NCBI GenBank assembly: GCA_944327465.1
Contig: CALVHH010000011.1
Span: forward strand, 1 to 54,419
Length of the DNA stretch: 54,419 bases
Direction: 5' to 3'
Source: an uncultured Clostridia bacterium
GTDB lineage: Bacteria > Bacillota > Clostridia > Christensenellales > Borkfalkiaceae
Position 1 is the stretch's first letter; each line of letters begins with the position of its first letter. A model generated the notes under the pieces. It worked only from the letters and a program-made list of their open reading frames with translations, searched no databases and had not been told where the DNA came from. A program made the position numbers and the translations under genes. Below are positions 15,969 through 25,175 of the stretch, in pieces.

Positions 15969-18900
15969 TTACTGTGCCTTCGTTACTGTGAGCACGACCT
16001 TTTCGCCGTTTATGCTCTGTTCCTTGGTGAAGCCTTCGCCCGTGCCGGCGGACACCGAGCGGGCGAGGACGTCGCCTGCGAACGCCGCCTTTGCGAGCAC
16101 TTCGGCGACCCTGCCCGTCGCCGAATAAACAATGTCTATCCTGTCGGTCACTTCGAAGCCCGCCTCCTTGCGCATGTTCTGTATCCTGGAGACGAGTTCG
16201 CGCTCGATGCCCTCTTCGATGAGCTCGGGAGTGAGGCAGGTATCGAGAGCTACGGTAATGCCCCTGTCTGCCGCGGCGACGTAGCCTTCGGCGGACTTGG
16301 TGAATATCTGCAGATCGTCCTTGGTGAGCACCACGCCGATATCGGCGACGACGTACTCGCCTCCGTCCTTGACGGCGGCGACGACTTCGTCGGCGTTGCA
16401 GCCGTTGAGGAATGCGGTTATCTGACCGAGCTTTTTGCCGTACTTGGGACCGAGGGTCTTTAACTGCGGCTTGAGGGTATAGCTTATATACTGCGCCGCG
16501 TCGTCGGCGACTTCCATGCGCTTGACGTTGAGTTCATCGAGCACTATGCGCTCCTCTTCGGCAGTCAGCGAAAAATCGCGTGCGGTGACTACTATCATCT
16601 TGGCGAGGGGCTGGCGGTTTTTGACGTTGCCGGTATTCCTTGCCGCCCTGCCCAGCACAACGATATCCAGAACGCCGTCCATGCCCCGCTCGAGCGCGGC
16701 GTCGATAAAGCTTTCGTCGGCTTCGGGGAAGGAGCAGAGATGCACCGAGACGGGCGCGTCCTTATAGAACTGCGGCACCAGATTTGTATACATCATCTCG
16801 GCGATGAATGGCGTGTAGGGCGCCGTGAGCTTTGCAAGCGTTACGAGCACCGTGTACAGCGTGGTGTATGCAGCCGCCTTGTCTTCGGTCATGTCGCTGC
16901 CCCAATACCTCTCCCTGCCGCGGCGGACGTACCAGTTTGAAAGCACGTCGACAAAGTCCTGCATCGCCCTGGAGGATTCGCAGATCTCGTAATTTGCAAG
17001 GTCGCGGTCGACGAGTTTTACGAGCGAATTGAGCTTTGAAAGTATCCACTTATCCATGAGGGACAGTTTGCAGTCCTTTAAGGAGTATGCCGAGGGGTCG
17101 TATTTATCTATTTCGGCATACAGCGTAAAGAACGCATAGGTATTCCACAGCGTGCCTATATACTTGCGCTGGACTTCGGAGACCGCCTCTTCATAGAACC
17201 TTGAAGGCAGCCAGGGCGCGGACGAGGTATAGAAATACCACCTGACCGCATCGGCGCCCTGCTTGTCGAGCACCGACCAGGGGTCTACGACGTTGCCCTT
17301 GTGCTTGGACATCTTTATGCCGTTCTTGTCGTTGACGTGGCCTAAAACTATGCAGTTTTTAAAGGGCGCCCTGCCGAAGAGTATTGTGTTTATGACGAGC
17401 AGCGTATAGAACCAGCCGCGGGTCTGGTCGACGGCTTCGGAGATGAAGTCGGCGGGGAAGGTTTCGTTGAACAAATGCTTGTTTTCAAAGGGATAGTGAT
17501 ACTGCGCAAAGGGCATCGAGCCCGAATCGAACCAGCAGTCGATCACTTCGGGCGTGCGCTTCATTTTGCCGCCGCACTTGGGGCAGGTGCAGGTGAGCTC
17601 GTCGAGGTAGGGACGGTGCAGTTCTATGTCCTTTTCGGCAGGTATGCCGCACTTTTGCTTCAACTCCTGCTTGGAGCCGATGACCTCTATCTCGCCGCAG
17701 TCGGGGCAGACCCAGACGGGCAGGGGCGTGCCCCAGTACCTGTCGCGGGAGAGACCCCAGTCGATGACGTTTTCGAGGAAGTTGCCCATTCTGCCTTCCT
17801 TTATAGTTTCGGGCATCCAGTTGACCGAACGGTTGGCGGCTATAATGTCGTCCTTGACGGCGGTGACGCGGATGAACCACGACGAACGCGCATAGTACAA
17901 AAGGGGCGTATCGCAGCGCCAGCAGTGGGGATAGTCGTGCTCGAAGGGGATGACTTTGAAGAGCTTGCCTTCCTTATCAAGCCTTTCGAGTATGCGCTTA
18001 TCTGCCTTTTTGGCAAAGAGCCCGTCGAGCGAGGGGAAGCGGCAATCGAAGCAGCCCTGCTCGTTGACGAGCTGCACGACGGGCAGCGAGTATTTTTTGC
18101 CCACCTTGTAGTCGTCCTCGCCGAAGGCGGGAGCTATGTGCACGACGCCCGTGCCGTCACCCATGGTGACGTAGCCGTCGCAGACGACGATGTGCGCGTT
18201 GACTTTTGCCGCGGGCGGCGTTATGCGGGCTATTTCTGCCGAGGTTTCGGGGAAGAGCGGCTCGTAGGCGGTGCCTTCGAGCTCCTTGCCCCTATATTCC
18301 TTTACTATATTGTATTCTTCGAAGAACTTGCCGACAAGCGGCTTTGCGAGGATGTAGTTTACGCCTTCGGACTCAATCATCACATACTGCTCATCGGGAT
18401 TGACGCACAGCGCCACGTTTGAAGGCAGCGTCCAGGGCGTGGTGGTCCACGCAAGGATATACAGGTTTTCCTTACCCTTTACCTTGAAGCGGGCGACGGC
18501 GGAATTTTCTTTGACCGTTTTGTAGCCCTGGGCGACCTCGTGCGAGGAGAGCGCAGTGCCGCAGCGCGGGCAGTAGGGCACTATTTTGTGACCCTTATAT
18601 AGAAGTCCCTTTTTGTGCATCTCTTTGAGAGCCCACCACTCCGACTCGATATAGTTATCGTCGTAAGTGACGTAGGGGTGCTCCATATCCACCCAGTAGC
18701 CGACGCGCTGGGACATCTTTTCCCACTCGGACTTATACTTCCACACCGACTGCTTGCACTGCTTTATGAAGGGTTCTATGCCGTAGTTCTCTATCTGCGG
18801 CTTGCCGTCGAGCCCCAACGATTTTTCGACTTCGAGCTCTACGGGAAGACCGTGGGTATCCCAGCCCGCCTTGCGAAGAACGTGCCTGCCCTTCATAGTC

Positions 18901-19115
18901 TGATAGCGGGGGATGAGGTCCTTCATTACCCTCGTTAAAATGTGCCCGATGTGCGGCTTGCCGTTGGCTGTGGGGGGACCATCGTAGAATGAAAACTCTT
19001 CGCCGCCTTCGTTCTTTGAAACCGACTTTTCAAATACGTCGTTTTTCTGCCAGAACTCGATCACTTCCTTTTCTCTTTCAACAAAATTTAAAGATGTGTC
19101 TACCTTTTTATACAT
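15969..19115 (-). CDS. ileS: Isoleucine--tRNA ligase
   Basis: A class I aminoacyl-tRNA synthetase charging tRNA-Ile. At 1048 aa it is the long (eukaryote-like/IleS2-length) form, as the KMSKHKGN loop at about residue 600 and C-terminal domain without a zinc-ribbon suggest. HIGH is at 55-58 in NGKPHIGHI. RBS gagg precedes the ATG. It is controlled by an isoleucine-specific T-box (19169-19395) and a sigma-A promoter (19423-19451). Nothing is truncated. Confidence 0.95.
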   Translation of the reverse strand: MYKKVDTSLNFVEREKEVIEFWQKNDVFEKSVSKNEGGEEFSFYDGPPTANGKPHIGHILTRVMKDLIPRYQTMKGRHVLRKAGWDTHGLPVELEVEKSLGLDGKPQIENYGIEPFIKQCKQSVWKYKSEWEKMSQRVGYWVDMEHPYVTYDDNYIESEWWALKEMHKKGLLYKGHKIVPYCPRCGTALSSHEVAQGYKTVKENSAVARFKVKGKENLYILAWTTTPWTLPSNVALCVNPDEQYVMIESEGVNYILAKPLVGKFFEEYNIVKEYRGKELEGTAYEPLFPETSAEIARITPPAAKVNAHIVVCDGYVTMGDGTGVVHIAPAFGEDDYKVGKKYSLPVVQLVNEQGCFDCRFPSLDGLFAKKADKRILERLDKEGKLFKVIPFEHDYPHCWRCDTPLLYYARSSWFIRVTAVKDDIIAANRSVNWMPETIKEGRMGNFLENVIDWGLSRDRYWGTPLPVWVCPDCGEIEVIGSKQELKQKCGIPAEKDIELHRPYLDELTCTCPKCGGKMKRTPEVIDCWFDSGSMPFAQYHYPFENKHLFNETFPADFISEAVDQTRGWFYTLLVINTILFGRAPFKNCIVLGHVNDKNGIKMSKHKGNVVDPWSVLDKQGADAVRWYFYTSSAPWLPSRFYEEAVSEVQRKYIGTLWNTYAFFTLYAEIDKYDPSAYSLKDCKLSLMDKWILSKLNSLVKLVDRDLANYEICESSRAMQDFVDVLSNWYVRRGRERYWGSDMTEDKAAAYTTLYTVLVTLAKLTAPYTPFIAEMMYTNLVPQFYKDAPVSVHLCSFPEADESFIDAALERGMDGVLDIVVLGRAARNTGNVKNRQPLAKMIVVTARDFSLTAEEERIVLDELNVKRMEVADDAAQYISYTLKPQLKTLGPKYGKKLGQITAFLNGCNADEVVAAVKDGGEYVVADIGVVLTKDDLQIFTKSAEGYVAAADRGITVALDTCLTPELIEEGIERELVSRIQNMRKEAGFEVTDRIDIVYSATGRVAEVLAKAAFAGDVLARSVSAGTGEGFTKEQSINGEKVVLTVTKAQ

Positions 19116-19168
19116 AAAATATCCTCATAACTTTCGCAGTCTGCTCGCCGTGTGCTGTGTTACAAATC

Positions 19169-19395
19169 AAAAAACACCATATAAGCGCCGTTTGGACACC
19201 TATATAGTGCTTGTAAACCACCAAAACAAACTGACATTTGCCGCACTTTTGACGTGGTGCGAATACGCGCTCCCTTACTTGAATTTGGGGGAGCGGGCTG
19301 AAAGGTGATATCCGCAAAGACCGCCCGAGCCGCTTTCACCTTAGCGCGGCACTCTCTGAAAGGCACCCCTGTCTTTGCGGCGTTGTCCTTTATAA
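19169..19395 (-). promoter_or_regulatory. T-box riboswitch, isoleucine specifier AUC, controlling ileS
   Basis: On the minus strand, Stem I has lower helix AAAGG/CCUUU (19387-19391 with 19301-19305). An internal loop holds the specifier AUC (19309-19307), followed by the helix CCGCAAAGAC/GUCUUUGCGG. A distal AGAGAG bulge and an apical GGUG loop are also present. Further on, UUGGUGGUUUAC (about 19222-19211) takes the place of the T-box sequence and can offer UGGU to the tRNA ACCA end. A 13-bp terminator helix (19175-19210) is followed by six U. The specifier agrees with the downstream gene. The T-box core is divergent from AGGGUGGNACCGCG. Confidence 0.85.
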
Positions 19396-19422
19396 ACGCC
19401 TTTGGGATGAAATTGTAATTTT

Positions 19423-19451
19423 ATTATACTAAATGCCCGCGCAATTGTAAA
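19423..19451 (-). promoter_or_regulatory. Sigma-A promoter of the ileS T-box leader
   Basis: TTTACA, 17 nt, TATAAT on the minus strand, about 25 nt before Stem I. Beside it, 19491-19514 has short tandem direct repeats (tgtattaactgtattaag), with no function assigned. Confidence 0.8.
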
Positions 19452-19518
19452 GCGTTTTGGGCGTTATCGTGCGCATTTTTTGTGTATTAACTGTATTAAG
19501 TGTATTAACTGTATCGCA

Positions 19519-20556
19519 TTAACCGAGGGGGATGTGGGCTGCGGCGTTTATATCGAGCGGGGAAAATTCGCCCGCAAGGTATTTATTCAAGCCCTCCGCC
19601 GCTATCATTGCGGCGTTGTCGGTGCAGAACGCAATTTGCGGCAGCACCAATTTTAAGCCGCATTTTTTGCACTCTTCTGTAAGCCTTTGGCGAAGATATG
19701 CATTTGCCACCACTCCGCCGCCGGCAGTCACCGTGCCTATGCCGCGCTCGCATGCCAACCTTACGGTATTCAATACAAGCGGCTCTATAGCCGCACGCTG
19801 AAAGGACGCGGCTACATCTGCCGCGGGGACGGCGAGCCCCTTTTGGGCGAGGTTGTGGCAGTAGTTTATTACCGCCGTCTTTAATCCGCTGTACGAAAAG
19901 GCGAGGTCGCGGCTGTGCTTTACCTGCGCGGAGGGGAAGTCTATGACGGCGCTGCCGCCTTCGGCGGCGCGCTGGATGTTGGGTCCGCCGGGGTAAGGAA
20001 GTCCCAGGACGCGGGCGCACTTATCGAATGCTTCGCCCGCGGCGTCGTCGAGAGTCCGGGCAAGCACTTCGAACTTTGAATAGCTGAAAGTGTGCAGTAT
20101 GGCGGTATGCCCGCCGCTTGCAAGCAGCGTTATGAATGGCGGCTGCAAATTTTCATCGTCGAGGTATGACGCGGCGAGGTGCCCGCGGATGTGATTGACG
20201 GCTATGAGCGGAATGTTGAGCGCATAGGCGAGACCCTTGGCAAAGGACAGCCCGACGAGCAGCGCTCCCAACAGCCCGGCGCCGTAGGTGACGGCGACGG
20301 CGTCGACGTCGCCTACGGCGACGCCCGCCCTGTCGAAAGCTTTAAGAACGACTTCGTCCACTGCCTCTGTGTGCGCACGCGAAGCTATTTCGGGCACAAC
20401 GCCGCCGTACTTTGCCTGCTCGGCGGCGGAGGAGATTATACAGCTTGAAAGCAGCTTTCTGCCCCTTATGACGGCGCAGGCGGTCTCGTCGCAGCTGCTC
20501 TCTATGCCCAAGATCACGGGCTCGGGTTTGATTTTAAAGCTTGAAATATCGTACAT
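19519..20556 (-). CDS. tsaD: tRNA N6-threonylcarbamoyladenosine transferase TsaD
   Basis: It transfers threonylcarbamoyl to A37 of ANN-decoding tRNAs together with TsaB/TsaE. The ASKHA-fold protein has ILGIESSCDETA at the N terminus, metal ligands H112 and H116 (VNHIRGHLAA) and the DNAAMIAAEG C-terminal motif. Start 20556 (MYDISSF) is preferred. The in-frame ATG at 20583 lies inside a perfect palindrome, and neither has a clear RBS. It follows prfB on the same strand after a 59-nt gap. Confidence 0.93.
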   Translation of the reverse strand: MYDISSFKIKPEPVILGIESSCDETACAVIRGRKLLSSCIISSAAEQAKYGGVVPEIASRAHTEAVDEVVLKAFDRAGVAVGDVDAVAVTYGAGLLGALLVGLSFAKGLAYALNIPLIAVNHIRGHLAASYLDDENLQPPFITLLASGGHTAILHTFSYSKFEVLARTLDDAAGEAFDKCARVLGLPYPGGPNIQRAAEGGSAVIDFPSAQVKHSRDLAFSYSGLKTAVINYCHNLAQKGLAVPAADVAASFQRAAIEPLVLNTVRLACERGIGTVTAGGGVVANAYLRQRLTEECKKCGLKLVLPQIAFCTDNAAMIAAEGLNKYLAGEFSPLDINAAAHIPLG

Positions 20557-20570
20557 ATCAAAATATTTGC

Positions 20571-20598
20571 GCCGCGGCGGCACATGTGCCGCCGCGGC
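20571..20598 (-). repeat. Perfect GC palindrome between prfB and tsaD
   Basis: A 28-nt perfect palindrome (arms gccgcggcggca / tgccgccgcggc around catg). It is a likely mRNA hairpin that could attenuate or stabilise between the two genes. No T-run follows. Confidence 0.55.
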
Positions 20599-20615
20599 TG
20601 TCTTTCCGCAATATA

Positions 20616-21716
20616 TTATACAGTCTTTTTAAGATAGTCTATTATGAAGCCCTGGATGTCGCCGTCCATGACCGCCTGGATATTTGTGTTTTCGTAGCCG
20701 GTGCGGTGGTCCTTGACGAGGGTGTAGGGACAGAATACGTACGAGCGTATCTGACTGCCCCACTCTATCTTCTTTATTTCACCCTTGAGCTCGGCGTCGG
20801 CTGCCTCCCTTTCGGCTATCTGCCGCTCCAAAAGCTTGGCGCGGAGATATTGGAACGCCATCTCCTTGTTCTGGAGCTGGCTCCTTTCGTTCTGGCAGGT
20901 GACTACTATGCCCGTGGGGAAGTGCGTTATCCTTATTGCCGTTTCGGTCTTGTTTACCTTCTGTCCGCCGGCGCCCGACGAGCGGTATACGTCTATCCTG
21001 ATATCTTCGTCGCGGATGACTATTTCGGCGTCGTCATCGACTTCGGGCATGACTTCGAGCGAGGCAAACGAGGTGTGGCGGCGCTTGTTGGAATCGAAGG
21101 GAGAGATGCGAACGAGGCGGTGCACACCCTTTTCAGCCTTTAAAAAACCGTAGGCGTTTTCGCCTTCGACCTTGAACGACACCGACTTTATGCCGGCTTC
21201 GTCGCCGTTTTCGATATCGAGTTCGGTGACTTTGAAGCCCTGCTGTTCGCAGTAGCGGCAGTACATGCGGTAGAGCATCTGCGTCCAGTCGCAGGCTTCG
21301 GTGCCGCCCGCGCCCGAGTGGAGATTGAGTATGGCGTTGTTGGCGTCGTACTTGCCCTTTAAAAGGGCGCGTATGCGCATATTTTCGATGTCGTCTTCGG
21401 CTGTCTTTATCATCTCCTCGAGTTCGGGGATGAGGCTCTCGTCGTCTGCCTCCTCGATGAGGTCGATGAATGCCTTTGCCTCCTCTATGGCGTTTTCGCC
21501 CTTGTTGTAGGCGTTCATTTTGCCTTCGATAGAGGATATGTCGCGGCCTATCTTTTTGGATTTTTCAAGGTCGCCCCACACTTCCGGCTTTTCCTGCTCG
21601 GCTTTCAGCTCTTCGAGCCTGCCGCCGAGGTTGTCGATGTCGAGGGCATACTTTGCCTCGGCAAGCGTATCCGCAAGCGATTTAAGGCGCAGCCTGTAAT
21701 CATCTGCTTTAAACAT
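20616..21716 (-). CDS. prfB: Peptide chain release factor 2
   Basis: RF2 terminates translation at UGA/UAA. The 366-aa protein has the RF2-type anticodon motif SPF (205-207, followed by DSNKRRHTSF) and GGQ at 250-252. The frame is continuous from an ATG 5 nt after the secA stop. The codon-25 region reads ALDIDNL without an internal UGA, so the programmed +1 frameshift that autoregulates RF2 in many bacteria is absent. It is co-transcribed with secA. Confidence 0.94.
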   Translation of the reverse strand: MFKADDYRLRLKSLADTLAEAKYALDIDNLGGRLEELKAEQEKPEVWGDLEKSKKIGRDISSIEGKMNAYNKGENAIEEAKAFIDLIEEADDESLIPELEEMIKTAEDDIENMRIRALLKGKYDANNAILNLHSGAGGTEACDWTQMLYRMYCRYCEQQGFKVTELDIENGDEAGIKSVSFKVEGENAYGFLKAEKGVHRLVRISPFDSNKRRHTSFASLEVMPEVDDDAEIVIRDEDIRIDVYRSSGAGGQKVNKTETAIRITHFPTGIVVTCQNERSQLQNKEMAFQYLRAKLLERQIAEREAADAELKGEIKKIEWGSQIRSYVFCPYTLVKDHRTGYENTNIQAVMDGDIQGFIIDYLKKTV

Positions 21717-21721
21717 TTATA

Positions 21722-24571
21722 TCAATCCTTTTTGGGTCTGTGGATGTTCACGTCCTTGGGGACGAAGTTGCCATCGCCGTCTGCCCCGGCGGGCTGAGAG
21801 TTCTGCTGCTGAGCCGCCTGCTGCGCCGCGTGCTGTGCGGCTGCCTGCTGAACGGCGCGACGTATCTGCTCGGGAGTGGGGCGCTGGGGCTGGGCGGGGA
21901 CGCGCACGATTTTGCCCTTTAAAAGGCGGGATATGGTCATGGTCTGTATGCGTTCGGTCATTTCGTCGAACATTTCATGACCTTCCTGCTTATAGGCTAT
22001 TACGGGGTCCTGCTGGGCGTAGCCGCGCAGACCTATGCCCTTTCTGAGCTGGTCCATAGCGTCGATGTGGTCTATCCAGTTTCTGTCGACGGCGCGGAGC
22101 AGTTCGTTGCGCTCAACCTGATGATAGTCAACCTGACCGCGGGTTTCGTTGGAGATGTTTTCTATCTTCTCTTCGTAGGCCTTGATGACTTCCTTGGATA
22201 TCTTTTCTATGGCGTACTCATAGTCCCACTTTTCAAGCATTTCGCGGGTGATTTCGAACTTGCACTCTTCGGGGTAGACCTTTTGCTGCAGCGCGGCGTT
22301 CAAAGCTTCCTCGTCCCACTGTTCGGGCATGGCGTCGGTGTTGACCGTTTCGCGCACTACCTTTTCGATGTAGTCGGGAATAAACTTTAACATCTGGTCG
22401 TGCACGTCGCCGCCGCGGAGGACGTTTAAACGCTCGGCATATATTATCTTGCGCTGCTCGTTCATTACTTCGTCGTACTGCAGCGTGTGCTTGCGGGCGC
22501 CGAAGTTCCTGCCCTCTATCTGCATCTGAGCGTTTTCGATGGAGTGCGAGAGCATTTTGGACTGAAGGCAGTCGTCCTCGTCCATGAGCGTGGAATATAT
22601 CGACTTGAGCTTTTCGCCGCCGAAGCGCTTGGCTAAGTCGTCTTCGAGCGAGATGAAGAATACCGATGCGCCGGGGTCGCCCTGACGGCCTGCACGGCCG
22701 CGGAGCTGGTTGTCAATGCGGCGCGATTCGTGGCGCTCGGTGCCTATTATGCACAGACCGCCCGCTTCGATTACCTTCTGCTTTTCGGCGTCGGTCTCCT
22801 TTTTGTACATTTCGTACAGGTCGGCGTAGCGCTTGCGCGCCGTCTGCTCGTCTTCGGTGAAGGGACGGTCGGCGTACGAGATAGCCACTTCTATCATGTC
22901 GTGGTCGTAGCCCTCCTCCCTCATGCGCTTTTTGGCGAGGTATTCGGGGTTGCCGCCCAAAAGGATGTCGGTGCCGCGACCCGCCATGTTAGTGGCTATG
23001 GTCACTGCGCCGTACCTGCCCGCCTGAGCGACTATTTCGGCTTCGCGGGCGTGGTTCTTGGCGTTGAGAATGTTGTGCTTTATGCCGTTGCGGCGAAGAA
23101 GGCGGGATATCTCTTCGGACTTGTCTACGGTGACGGTACCTATGAGCACGGGCTGACCCTTTTCGTGGCGGTCGATCACTTCCTGAACTATCGCCTTCTT
23201 TTTGCTCTCTACGGTGGCGAAGATCTTATCGGGGTAGTCCGTCCTTATGACGGGTCTGTTTGTGGGGATGCAGACGACGTCGAGCGAATATATCGTCCTG
23301 AACTCCGCCTCCTCGGTCTTTGCCGTACCCGTCATGCCCGAAAGCTTGTTGTACAGCCTGAAGAAGTTCTGGAAAGTTACGGTGGCGTGAGTCTTGTTCT
23401 CTTCGCGCACCTTTACGTGTTCCTTGGCTTCGATTGCCTGGTGCAGACCGTCGGAATACCTTCTGCCCACCATGAGCCTGCCCGTGAATTCATCGACTAT
23501 CATTATTTCGCCTTCGTCGGTGACGATATAGTTTTCGTCGCGGATGAACAGTTCGTGGGCTTTGAGCGCCTGCTGGATGTGGTGGTTGAGGTCGGCGTTT
23601 TCGATGTCGCCGAGGTTTTTGATGTTGAAGAACTTTTCTGCCTTTTCGGCGCCCCTTTCGGTTATCGTGACCGACTTATCCTTGCGGTCGATGATGTAGT
23701 CCCACGTCTCCATATCCTTCAATATGGCGGTGAGCTGGTCGTTTACCTTTTGTTCCTCTTCGGAAAGTTCGTGACCCTTTTTCTTGCGGTAGGGCACACG
23801 CGCTTCGGCTGCCTTTTTGTCGTCGTCGAAGCCGCCGTGCAGCGTGCGCACGAACCTGTCGACGTCGACGTAGAGCTGCGAACTTTCGCCGCCCTTGCCC
23901 GAAATTATGAGGGGCGTACGCGCCTCGTCGATGAGGATGGAGTCGATTTCGTCGATTATGCAATAGTTGAGCTCGCGCTGGACCATTGCGGGAATGGAAG
24001 TTTTTAAATTGTCGCGCAGATAATCGAAGCCGAGCTCGTTGTTGGTGGCGTAGATTATGTCGCACTGATAGGCGTCCTTTTTGGCTTTATCGTCCATGCC
24101 GGGCACTATGACGCCCACGGTGAGCCCCATGAACTTGTGCACCTTGCCCATCCACTCGGCGTCGCGGCGGGCGAGATAGTCGTTGACGGTGACTATGTGC
24201 ACGCCCCTGCCCGTGAGCGCGTTGAGGTATGCGGGCAGCGTGGAGACGAGCGTTTTGCCTTCGCCCGTGCGCATCTCTGCAATTCTGCCCTGGTGCAGGC
24301 AGATACCGCCGATTATCTGAACGTGGAAGTGCTTCATTTTGAGCACTCGCCAGCTCGCCTCCCTTAGGGCGGCGAAGGCGTCGTTCAAAATATCGTCGAG
24401 CGTTTCGCCCTTGGCGAGGCGCTCCTTGAATATGGCTGTCTGACCCTTGAGCTCTTCGTCGCTCATGGCGGCATACTTGGGTTCGAGGGCTTCGATGGCG
24501 CATGCCTGCTTATCGAGCTTTCTGAGCGCTCTGCGGCTGTCGGCGTTTGCAATGAATTTGAAAAGTCCCAT
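21722..24571 (-). CDS. secA: Preprotein translocase ATPase SecA
   Basis: The ATPase motor of the Sec translocase. The 949-aa protein has Walker A MRTGEGKT, the helicase DEIDS motif, NMAGRGTD and QLRGRAGRQGD. The C-terminal tail is alanine/glutamine-rich (QQAAAQHAAQQAAQQQ) and ends in HRPKKD, with no C-x-C-x(8)-C-[HC] zinc motif. Start 24571 (MGLFKFIAN) is used because of the aggaat RBS and family N terminus. Promoter 24656-24684 lies upstream. Confidence 0.95.
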   Translation of the reverse strand: MGLFKFIANADSRRALRKLDKQACAIEALEPKYAAMSDEELKGQTAIFKERLAKGETLDDILNDAFAALREASWRVLKMKHFHVQIIGGICLHQGRIAEMRTGEGKTLVSTLPAYLNALTGRGVHIVTVNDYLARRDAEWMGKVHKFMGLTVGVIVPGMDDKAKKDAYQCDIIYATNNELGFDYLRDNLKTSIPAMVQRELNYCIIDEIDSILIDEARTPLIISGKGGESSQLYVDVDRFVRTLHGGFDDDKKAAEARVPYRKKKGHELSEEEQKVNDQLTAILKDMETWDYIIDRKDKSVTITERGAEKAEKFFNIKNLGDIENADLNHHIQQALKAHELFIRDENYIVTDEGEIMIVDEFTGRLMVGRRYSDGLHQAIEAKEHVKVREENKTHATVTFQNFFRLYNKLSGMTGTAKTEEAEFRTIYSLDVVCIPTNRPVIRTDYPDKIFATVESKKKAIVQEVIDRHEKGQPVLIGTVTVDKSEEISRLLRRNGIKHNILNAKNHAREAEIVAQAGRYGAVTIATNMAGRGTDILLGGNPEYLAKKRMREEGYDHDMIEVAISYADRPFTEDEQTARKRYADLYEMYKKETDAEKQKVIEAGGLCIIGTERHESRRIDNQLRGRAGRQGDPGASVFFISLEDDLAKRFGGEKLKSIYSTLMDEDDCLQSKMLSHSIENAQMQIEGRNFGARKHTLQYDEVMNEQRKIIYAERLNVLRGGDVHDQMLKFIPDYIEKVVRETVNTDAMPEQWDEEALNAALQQKVYPEECKFEITREMLEKWDYEYAIEKISKEVIKAYEEKIENISNETRGQVDYHQVERNELLRAVDRNWIDHIDAMDQLRKGIGLRGYAQQDPVIAYKQEGHEMFDEMTERIQTMTISRLLKGKIVRVPAQPQRPTPEQIRRAVQQAAAQHAAQQAAQQQNSQPAGADGDGNFVPKDVNIHRPKKD

Positions 24572-24655
24572 TTTTGTGATATTCCTATTACTTAAATATT
24601 TATTCGAAGGCTGCACCGCGCAGCACGCGCAGCGACGCTATTTTAATACTTATTA

Positions 24656-24684
24656 ATTGTACTATATTTTACCGCCGTTGTAAA
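24656..24684 (-). promoter_or_regulatory. Sigma-A promoter of secA-prfB
   Basis: TTTACA, 17 nt, TACAAT on the minus strand, about 80 nt before the secA start. Confidence 0.65.
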
Positions 24685-24724
24685 CGCGTTTAAAGTTCTT
24701 TTTTGTAAAAATTGCAAGAAAATT

Positions 24725-24763
24725 AACGGCGCCCGCGCCGCCGCAGGCGGCGCGGGCGCCGTT
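24725..24763. repeat. 18-bp GC hairpin between secA promoter and the fragment gene
   Basis: Perfect arms aacggcgcccgcgccgcc and complement with loop gca. On the minus strand it is followed by aattttctt. It could be a terminator remnant or insulate secA from upstream transcription. Confidence 0.5.
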
Positions 24764-24845
24764 ACCGCCTACGCACCCCAAAATTAAATACCCGAACATT
24801 TTTGGCGTCGCGCTTGGAATAAGCGGCGGCAAGCTGAATGAGGAT

Positions 24846-25097
24846 ATGGACTCGTGCTATCTTACAAATCTGTACACATATAACGCAAAAGTATCCTACT
24901 CCGCCTCGCTGATATTGACCGTAGACACGGCAGAACTCCCCGAATACACCGTGTACGGCGAAGTGGCGGACGTTATGAAATACACATTTGCCCACGCCGA
25001 CTATTCGGCGGACGACGGCACAAAGACGGACGAAGGCACGTTCCGCGTGTACGTCAGCGGCGAATCGCGCATAGATACGTTTGCGGCATACGACTGA
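24846..25097 (+). pseudogene. Gene fragment (C-terminal remnant) of unknown protein
   Basis: An open frame of at least 83 codons ends in a stop followed by a strong hairpin terminator. It has no usable RBS (gagg is only 2 nt from the ATG) and no promoter. Translation stays open upstream of the ATG (FGVALGISGGKLNED) back into the GC hairpin at 24725. The composition (many Y, T, S, D; alternating strands) resembles the end of an exported beta-rich protein. It is most likely the 3' remnant of a deleted gene; a small intact gene is less likely. Confidence 0.4.
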
Positions 25098-25114
25098 ACA
25101 CCTTTAAAGCCGAC

Positions 25115-25156
25115 GGGCGGCGGGAGAACTTTGTTTAAAAAGTTCTCCCGCCGCCC
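25115..25156 (+). terminator. 18-bp terminator hairpin
   Basis: Arms gggcggcgggagaacttt and complement, loop gtttaa, then cgatttt. It lies between the fragment and the adenine deaminase gene on the other strand and may serve both. Confidence 0.75.
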
Positions 25157-25175
25157 CGATTTTAAGACGATAATA

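Noticed and set aside
17475-18422. 315-aa plus-strand frame inside ileS
   Set aside because: Shadow of ileS codons in the GC-rich background.
19491-19514. Short tandem repeats as a CRISPR-like or iteron array
   Set aside because: Only two imperfect copies of an AT-rich 10-14-mer; no spacers, no cas or replication gene nearby.
22730-24007. 425-aa plus-strand frame inside secA
   Set aside because: Antisense shadow of secA; valine/tyrosine/aspartate-rich nonsense-like protein.
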